DNA from: Pascua guehoae
Taxonomy: Eukaryota > Basidiomycota > Tremellomycetes > Trichosporonales > Trichosporonaceae
Assembly: GCA_001600415.1 (NCBI GenBank)
Contig: BCJX01000004.1
Coordinates: 2,069,064-2,133,063, forward strand
DNA: 64,000 nt
Reading direction: 5' to 3'
Shown: positions 57,510 to 64,000 of the stretch, in pieces
Layout of the letters: every line of letters starts with the position of its first letter
Numbering within the stretch: the first letter of the stretch is position 1
Made by a program: the position numbers and the translations under genes
The notes under the pieces: model-generated
What the model saw: only the letters and a program-made list of their open reading frames with translations
Told to the model about the DNA's origin: nothing
Database searches by the model: none

Positions 57510-57652
57510 ACATGGTAAGGGAGTCGAACCCCTGCCGCGTCTATTGACGACATGGGTTGGCCGCCAGGCCAAGCTCGACGCTGGTCCGTGCCGCTCCGCG
57601 TGAGGGGTGGCGGGGGTGGCAACGACGCATGATACCGTTTCACCAACGATGT
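57510..57652 (-). tRNA. Probable tRNA-Gly(GCC) with about 73-nt intron and two stem mismatches
   Basis: On the minus strand ACATCGT pairs with ACCATGT except for one C-C at pair 5:68. A D arm GTG-AAACGGTAT-CAT and a T arm AGGGG-TTCGACT-CCCTT are present. The anticodon arm reads CGTCG-TTGCCA, then an intron of about 73 nt, then T-AGACG. This leaves a G-A mismatch next to the loop. Loop TTGCCAT equals that of yeast tRNA-Gly(GCC). Promoter boxes A and B are intact. The two mismatches mean it may be a decaying copy or the intron borders may differ. Confidence 0.6.
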
Positions 57653-58297
57653 GATGCGTCCTTGTGCGTGTTGCCCGTCGAGTGGTGAGAAGGGATGAGA
57701 GACGAGAGGGGATGACAGGTGGTGAGAGGGGATGAGAGATGAGAGGGGAGGGAACGAGAGGCGATGACAAGATTCGAGAAGAGCTGGAATTGTACTTGCA
57801 GAGGTGAGTGAGCGCAAGTCTGATGTTCGTACGTGTCGCACTTGACGCTGTAAAGGACCCAGACCCGAGCAAGTTCAGGCCGGTTGTGTCGGGGCCACTC
57901 AGAATCGTACCACGATTCGTCAAACTCGTCCAGTGCTGGTGGGTAGTACCTGTCTCCCTCTTGGTTCCCCAGTGTCCAGCCCAGGTTGCCTGGTTTGTGT
58001 CCCCGTTTATCACCACTCTGCGACACCATTTGACAACCCTCTTCACGCTTTGCCGGTTGGGTAAATCTGCACCATTGGCGACGCGTATGAGCATGCCAGC
58101 GCGTAAGCAATCTGAACAACGTGAGGCCGGTGAGCACTTTAGATCATGCCTGCTTCAGCGATAAGACGAGGTCAGCAGTAGAGGTCATCAACTCCCATCC
58201 GTTAGACCAACGCCACCCATGACGGTGCTCATACGAAGGAATAACATGGCCAGAACCGAGAACGATGCGGATGCGTGGTGGTACAGAGGGGTTTCGG
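57653..58297. other. Intergenic region
   Basis: A purine repeat (ggtgagagggatgagag units) occupies 57680-57790. A tRNA-like 5' half on the minus strand near 58170-58210 lacks a T arm. No gene seen. Confidence 0.45.
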
Positions 58298-61006
58298 TTA
58301 CTTGCCAGGCTAGATGTGAGTGGAGACTCTTACGACGGAGAGGTGCAACTCACAAGTGGTCGCCGGAAGAGGACTGGAGGAAGGAATGTGGTTAGCATGA
58401 CAGGTCCAACTGAGGCGGGGCAGCAGCGTGGGGTGGGCAACGGCGTCACATGACGGCCCTCGACCACACCCCCGCGGCCCGCGTGCGTATTTTGGCTCAC
58501 GAATGTGCGGCTCGGGTGCTATTGTCAGCGACTACTCGTGTCCACAATCTCAGACTACTCACCGTGGACCTCAAAGTGCTGCCAGCCGAGACTCTGCGTG
58601 ATGCCGATACCGCGCCACTCTGACTCTTCCAAGATGCGCAGGAGGCCCGAGTCGTCCTGGGAGAAATAGCTGTTGGCGGAAAAAAAGGGGGTTGGTCGAC
58701 GGGGGCAAGACGGACAAGACGGAGCATGTCGTTCGATAGCAATGGTAATGGGGCAGAGGAAGGAATGGCGGGATCGGAGGGAGGTGATGAGAAGGATAGA
58801 AAAGACGGGATGACGCCAGCGTTGACGTGCGGGGAACACCGAGAGGAGCACGTGAAGGGCACAATCACCAAGCACAATGTCCAAATAGGGTGCCCAAGGA
58901 GGAAGCACGAGGTAGATGACGCCAGAACGAACATGCGAACAGTGAGGCACAAAGAGGCACACGAGATAAGCACGGACCAGAAGCAGGAAACAGCGTCAGC
59001 ACAGAGCTCGCACAGCACGGCCATGCGCTCATATCCGCGCACGGCACCACGCACCTCTTAGGGATGAGCTTGAGCATGGGCTTGGGGAGGATGACGTGGC
59101 GGTATTCAAAGTTGTCGTCAGAGTCTGTTGTGAGCGGGAGGTCATGCGGAGGGTGTGTGCACGGTGAGGGTGTAGGGGGATTGACTAGAGGAAAGCGGAA
59201 AGCGGGCGGCGGAAAGCGAGCAGAGAAAGAGAGGAGGAAGATCGAGCGGATAAAGACCGAGGGAATGGAGAGTGGTGAAAGAGCACGAGGGAGAACAAGG
59301 GAAGGATCGGTGAACGGCGGGGCGAGCAGAGGAGCAGGAATGACGAGCTGCGCCGAGAATGAACGCGAGTGACGCTGGAGGCTGCGTAGAGCAGACGGGT
59401 GCCCCGCCGCCGCCGCACAAGTGCAGGCTACAGCCGGTGGGGAAACGTCGCGAGGAAGGGACGGAGGAAGATGGGGAGGGTAGGAAGAAGCAGCAGTCGA
59501 GGTGGAGGTGGCGCGTGCCAGCACCGAGCGGCAAGAAGTCGAGCTTGGGAGCGTTCCCATCGCCCAGAGCCTCGGTAAGGTCGACAGCCACCAGGCAAGG
59601 AAGCACGGCGACGAGGCTTGGGCAGCAGCACGCAGAGCCCGAGCGGGCCAGTCGGCCATCCGACTCGACCTTGACCTTGCTCGGTCCAGGTGCTCTGTGC
59701 CGAGTCCTTCCTTTTGTATTCTCGACGGTGACCTGCTCAACCGCGTCCTCTCCTCCGCATCCCCATAGACTCCTGCCTCCTGGACACTTGGATGCGGCCC
59801 GGCGGTCTCGAGCTCGCAACTTTTCCCGTTCCTTGGTTCCCCGTTCCCTTGTTTCCTCTTTCCCTCTTTACCTGGCTCGCCTACCGCCCAGGTCGTGTTT
59901 CGTATCGGATATGGACAGGGGGAAACTTACATCGCTCCGAGTAGATGATGCTGTGGGCCATGGTCAGCATGGTCGCGTGCATGTCCATGATGGGCGGGTG
60001 CGGAGCGCGGCGAGTTGGAGAGGAGAGGGATGTGGTGCGCGAGGTGGACGCGAGTAGAGGTGGGAGGTGGAGATGAGGATGTGGAGAGGGAGAGGTGAGA
60101 GAGGTGGTAGCGGAGGAGGTGGAGAAAGAGGAAGAGGAAGATGTGGAGAGAGACGAGGAGAGGAAGGCGCGAGGAAGGATCGAGATGGATAGAGCAAGAC
60201 GCCACCCTAGGCAGACGGTTTATAACCACCCCAATCGCCTTTGGTGTCATCGTCGGCGCCGTGTGGCAGCGCGTGTGGCACACAGTGTGGCTTGGGACAC
60301 TTGGTTCTTGTCGTCTCTGTTGCTTTGTTCGCGTGACCACCACTCTGCACACTGCACACTGCACACTGTGTGCGCATGCCTCGGTCTCGTCCTCGTCCTC
60401 GCTCTCCCCCACCCCGCGTCGTCTTTCACCCTCTTGCCAAGTCACAACTCGTAACCTCGACTCTGCAACGCCTCCCCCTTCTGCCCTCCTTGCCTCTTCA
60501 CCTCCTTTCCTCCCTCACTTGCTCCTTTCCTCCCTCGTCCTCCGGGCGCCACACCTTGATTACTCTTTGTCTCACTCTCCCCCGTTGACACCGGACCTCC
60601 TCGCTCCTTTCTCACTACCCCTTCCTCACTTGCACGCTGCACGACCACGCCTCGTCGACGCTGTCTCGTGCCTCCCTCGCTGCTTCCTCCCTTGATTCCT
60701 TCCTCGTCTTCCCGCCTCGGCTCGCCTCTTCGCTGCCCGCCCTTCTCACTCTGCCCTAACCGTTCTCCTTCCTCACATGCCACCCTCACCTCACCTCCTT
60801 GCCTCCTCACCCCCTCACCCCCTCACCTTATCCCCTCACTTCACCCCTCACCTCACACTTCACCTCACACTTCACCTCACCTCACCCCTCACCTTACCCC
60901 TTCACCCCACCCCCAGCCTCACCCCTCACCCCCTCACCCCTTCATCCACCCAACTGACTCACCGCTCCGCGAGCTCCTCGAGCGTCGTCGCCTGTTTGGC
61001 CGGCAT
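58298..61006 (-). CDS. CKS1: Cks1/Suc1 cyclin-dependent kinase regulatory subunit
   Basis: Seven exons keep frame: 61006-60963, 59950-59931, 59124-59055, 58669-58563, 58518-58501, 58373-58354, 58309-58298. The 96-residue product runs [15 protein letters not shown], then [72 protein letters not shown]. These are all the conserved Cks blocks, including the anion-binding RYSDDN..RH, W and HxPEPH-hinge residues. It binds Cdk1 and phosphorylated substrates. The first exon is chosen because LEELAERIIYSERY aligns with the start of fission-yeast Suc1. An alternative start at 59988 ([13 protein letters not shown]) would make the first exon and intron unnecessary. Introns 1-3 are 1012, 806 and 385 nt; exons 2 and 5-7 are 12-20 nt. 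Confidence 0.85.
60778..60960. repeat. Degenerate minisatellite of ctcaccc/ctcacct units in CKS1 intron 1
   Basis: Read on the CKS1 sense strand, the array is GGTGAGG, GGTGAAG and GGGTGAGG units packed directly after the true GTGAGT donor. Each unit resembles a 5' splice site. G-rich on that strand. Confidence 0.85.
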
Positions 61007-61999
61007 CGCAATGATCCCAAGTACGTTCGTGCGCGGCCGAGTGCCGAGAGGTAGGGTAGAGGTGCGGGTGTCTAGTGCGCCGTGCCAGTGTGCGAGTGTG
61101 GGTGCCGTGTGGGTGTGTGCCGAGTGGGATCCAGAGTGCAGAGTACGTGTCCAGTGCCAATGTCGTGCCGATGTCGACTCGAGTCCCAAGTAGTCCAAGT
61201 TGCAAGTCGAGGTCGAGGTCGAGGTTGGTTGTGCACAGTTTGCGAGCTTGCCCCTCGTCTTTCTCGCTTCGAGGTGGGTTTGAGTGGCAAGATGGGCGAG
61301 ACGGGGGACGCGTCCAAGTCTGGTCGGGTCGGACGCGCACGCGGAAGCAATTTTGGCAGTGGGGTGGGTCCAATTTGCCCGTTGCCGCCTGGGCCCTGCA
61401 TGTCCCTCGTAAGCCTCTCGTCCTGGGATCCTGCGTGCTGCGTGCTGGTGCTGGCTGGGTCGTTGGGTCGTTTGGCACTGCAGACTGGGTTGGGATCGTG
61501 GGATCGGGACGGTTACATTGCTCGAGGCGCTTGCCTGTGCACAGCTGCCCAGGAACGACCAAGGCCCCAGTCGACATGTCACGCTACCTTGCCACTTGCT
61601 CCCATGCTCCCAGCTCCCATCACCATGGCAGAGTCGGCCAGTGCCCTCGTGTCATCGTGCAGCGCACAGCGCAGCGCACCGTTCTCTTGCCCCAGCTCTG
61701 CAGCTGACCCAGATGGCCCGGCTACAAGGTCTGCCAGTTCCCGCCGTGGTTCACGGCGTTCACCGACCCCCATAATCGCAACCCCCACCCCACTCTTCTT
61801 ACATTCGACGCTGGTGCCCACTCCTCTTATACTCGACGCTGATGCATGACTATGACATGGAACTACAAGATGCAGTGTACAACGTGGCGCAGTGGCAGTG
61901 GACCATGGCCTGGGCGTAATCTCGTCCCCTCCCCTCTCCCCTTCCTACAGAATAGTGGCTATACTACTTTCTTTTGAACAGAATCAAAATTCTAACAAC
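61007..61999. other. Intergenic region, CKS1 promoter and MET30-like 3' flank
   Basis: No gene seen. Contains gaggtcgaggtcgag near 61207 and many gtgccagtg-like near-repeats at 61060-61170. Confidence 0.5.
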
Positions 62000-63902
62000 T
62001 TACTGGAACTGCTGCGCGGGCGCAAAGTTCCATACCATGACGTCGCCGTCCTCCGAGCCCGAGACAATCATGTCGTCCGACAGCTGGAGACTGTTGACTG
62101 CGCCGCGGTGGCCAACGAGGGTCTGTACACAGTTGCCCGACTCGCGGTCCCAGACCTTGATGGTGCGGTCGTGGCTGCCGGTCGCGAGACGGAGGGCGTC
62201 AATGTCAATGCCCCACACGCCCTCAATGTGGCCAAAGAGCGTGCGCTGCTCGCGGCCCGTCTCGACGTCCCACAGCTTGACGGTACCATCGAGCGAGCCC
62301 GTCGCGAGGACGGCGCGCTTTTCGCCGCGGTGGTGCGCGTCGGCCGAGCGCTCGCGGTGCCGGCGGCGCTCGTCCTCGTCGGCATGGACATAGACGCGGG
62401 GCGCAATGGGCTCGTCGCGGGGCGCCGTGCAGTGCGCGTGCGGGTCAAAGCCGATGGGTGCGCGGACAGCGGCCGAAGTGCGTGGCGGCGAGCGCGAGGC
62501 CGGGACAAACGTTGCCTGCGGCGACGTCTGGCGTGGAGGCTGCTCGTCGTCGTCGTCTTCCTGGTCAATCATGAGGATGCGCAGCGACTGCACCTGACCC
62601 TGGTGGCCCGAGAATGTACGCAGACACTGCTGCGACTCGAGGTCCCAGAGCTTGATGGTGCAGTCGTTTGAGCCGGAAAACAGAAAAGTGCCAGGGTCGA
62701 TTTCGCCAACCTCGTTGATGCCCGGGCTCGCCTGGTTGCGTGCGCGCGCCGACGCCATCCACGACGGCATGGCGGTCGGGTCCATGTCGCCCGGTGACGT
62801 CTTGCCGTCCCAGATGAGCACAGAGTTGACCCAGTCTTCGTGTCCGTTGAGCGTAAAGCGGCTGCCGTTGCGGAAGTTGCGCACAATAATGCTGCTGTCG
62901 GCACTGCCCGATGCAAGCAGGTACCCATTGTAGTTTAGGGACACGACGCCGTCCGTGTGGCCCTCAAACACCCGCAGGCACTCGCCCTTGCGCCAGTTCC
63001 ACATGCGCACCGTGCCGTCCATCGAGCCAGTGAACAGGAGCATCTGGTCAAACTGGAGGGCGCGGACCGCGCGCGTGTGGCCACGCAACACGTCGACCTG
63101 CTCGCCCGTCGCGAGATTCCAGATCCGGACGGTGCGGTCGTATGAGCCAGTAATGAGGACCGGGTACGACGGGTGGGTGAGCGCCGTCTGGTACTGCAGG
63201 CACATGACACCATCCGTGTGGCCCTTGAGCGTCTTGGTGGTCGCACGGCCCTTGCGCCAGTTGCGCTCGACGACGAGGCGCTCGCAGTAGACAGACTTCC
63301 ACGGGCGAGTGAGGCGCACTTCGCGCGTGAGCGACGACACGCCGTTGGTCACCACCGACGTGTCGTCGGAAAAGTTGGCTACTTCCGAGTCGTCGCGTTC
63401 GAGGCGCGGCTTTTTCCAGCCAGACGCCACCGGTGAATCCGGTGCCGAGCGCTTGAGCGATACCGAGCTGGGTGCCGCCGCCGCCGACGGGTCGCACACG
63501 GTGGCCATGTGTTCTGGGCGCTCCGACGTGCCCAGCACCTCGGACCGGGTGAGGACCTGGCTCAAGCCAGAGTGGTGAGTGTGTGCATGGTGCTTGCCGA
63601 CACCCAATGCCGCCGCCGGTGATCCGTCCTGGAGCTCGACCTTGAGTCGCCGGCGCTCGAGGAGCGGAAGGCCCCAGCCGCACTTTTCACACTTGCGGTC
63701 AATGTGCTGGCCGCACATGCGGCGCCACAGCAGGTCGTCGTCGGCGAGCGCCTTCCATGTCTTGGACACTTGGGCCGCGCGGCCGAGCGAAATGGCGTCG
63801 AGGTAGCCGAGGATGCGTAATGAGATTTCGCGTGGGAGGAGAGAAAACGGGTCAATGCGGATGATGCGGTTCAGCGAGTCGGACAGGTGTGATAGTTGAG
63901 AG
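62000..63902 (-). CDS. F-box/WD40 protein of the Met30/SconB type (partial, 5' end outside window)
   Basis: One long exon from an acceptor at 63903 (CCTCAG) to TAA at 62000 gives 633 residues; earlier exon(s) lie off the right edge. An F-box (DPFSLLPREISLRILGYLDA) is followed by CEKCGWGLPLLERRRL, a motif shared with SconB. After a variable linker come seven WD40 repeats, for example LKGHTDGVMCLQYQ, LRGHTRAVRALQFD, FGHIEGVWGIDIDA and VGHRGAVNSLQLSD. An acidic insert (DQEDDDDEQPPRQ and following) separates repeats five and six. By family it is the substrate receptor of an SCF ubiquitin ligase controlling sulfur metabolism (Met4/Cys3-type regulators). The NWRKGRATTKTLKGH start of the propeller fits Met30 better than Cdc4. 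Confidence 0.88.
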
Positions 63903-64000
63903 CTGAGGGGTTAGCGCGGGTGTTTGTGTGGGGACGAGGACGTGCTCGTAGGACAATGGATGAGGGGCAGGTGCCGTGCCGAGACGTGCACATGGGCCTG

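Noticed and set aside
58150..58225. Minus-strand tRNA-like D arm (ttggtctaacgg)
   Set aside because: No T arm or matching acceptor stem found.
59931..59988. [13 protein letters not shown] as the definite Cks1 start
   Set aside because: In frame and possible, but the upstream exon LEELAER with a perfect donor/acceptor pair aligns better with Suc1; kept as an alternative.

Overview
The window looks like nuclear DNA of a GC-rich basidiomycetous yeast, most likely a tremellomycete of the Trichosporonales type. This placement is inferred from gene content and intron style, not from a marker gene. Genes are cut by many short introns (mostly 40-60 nt, GTNNGN donors, CTNAC branch sites just before the acceptor). 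Several exons are only 9-20 nt, and all four tRNA genes carry introns. Two runs of N (21188-21337 and 51858-51970) mark assembly gaps in low-complexity DNA.

Left part (1-17 kb). An unassigned reading frame runs off the left edge. It is followed by tRNA-Lys(CUU), a secreted protein with two ricin-B-type beta-trefoil lectin domains, a medium-chain reductase/dehydrogenase, and a stand-alone retrotransposon-type Gag gene with no visible pol or LTRs. Next come an OPT oligopeptide transporter with a 4-bp duplication that shifts its frame, a mitochondrial-carrier-like membrane protein and tRNA-Arg(UCG). The spaces between these genes are long and less GC-rich, with only degenerate ORFs.

Middle (17-29 kb). 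An SMP/C2 lipid-transfer protein without a membrane anchor is followed by tRNA-Glu(CUC). A secreted lysozyme (SH3-like module, Gly/Asn linker, GH24 domain) lies head to head with an ADP-ribosylglycohydrolase. An Ala-rich orphan protein and a DUF1771-Smr protein with unusually long introns complete the block.

Right part (31-64 kb). This is mostly conserved housekeeping: a Reg1-like PP1 regulator, a C2H2 transcription factor, the tail-anchored ERAD E2 Ubc6, proteasome subunit alpha-3 (PRE9/PSMA4), a second OPT transporter, a Zds1-family protein, a probable tRNA-Gly, the Cdk adaptor Cks1, and a Met30/SconB F-box WD40 protein that leaves the right edge. Several of these act in regulated proteolysis and cell-cycle control (Ubc6, PRE9, Cks1, Met30). 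I read this as coincidental neighbourhood, not an operon.

The most notable items are the solo Gag gene, the modular lysozyme paired divergently with an ADP-ribosylglycohydrolase, and extreme exon fragmentation. The fragmentation includes a start codon alone on a 3-nt exon in PRE9, and a 96-residue Cks1 spread over 2.7 kb, with an intron made of repeated splice-donor-like GGTGAGG units. I did not find CRISPR arrays, rRNA, or a complete transposon.
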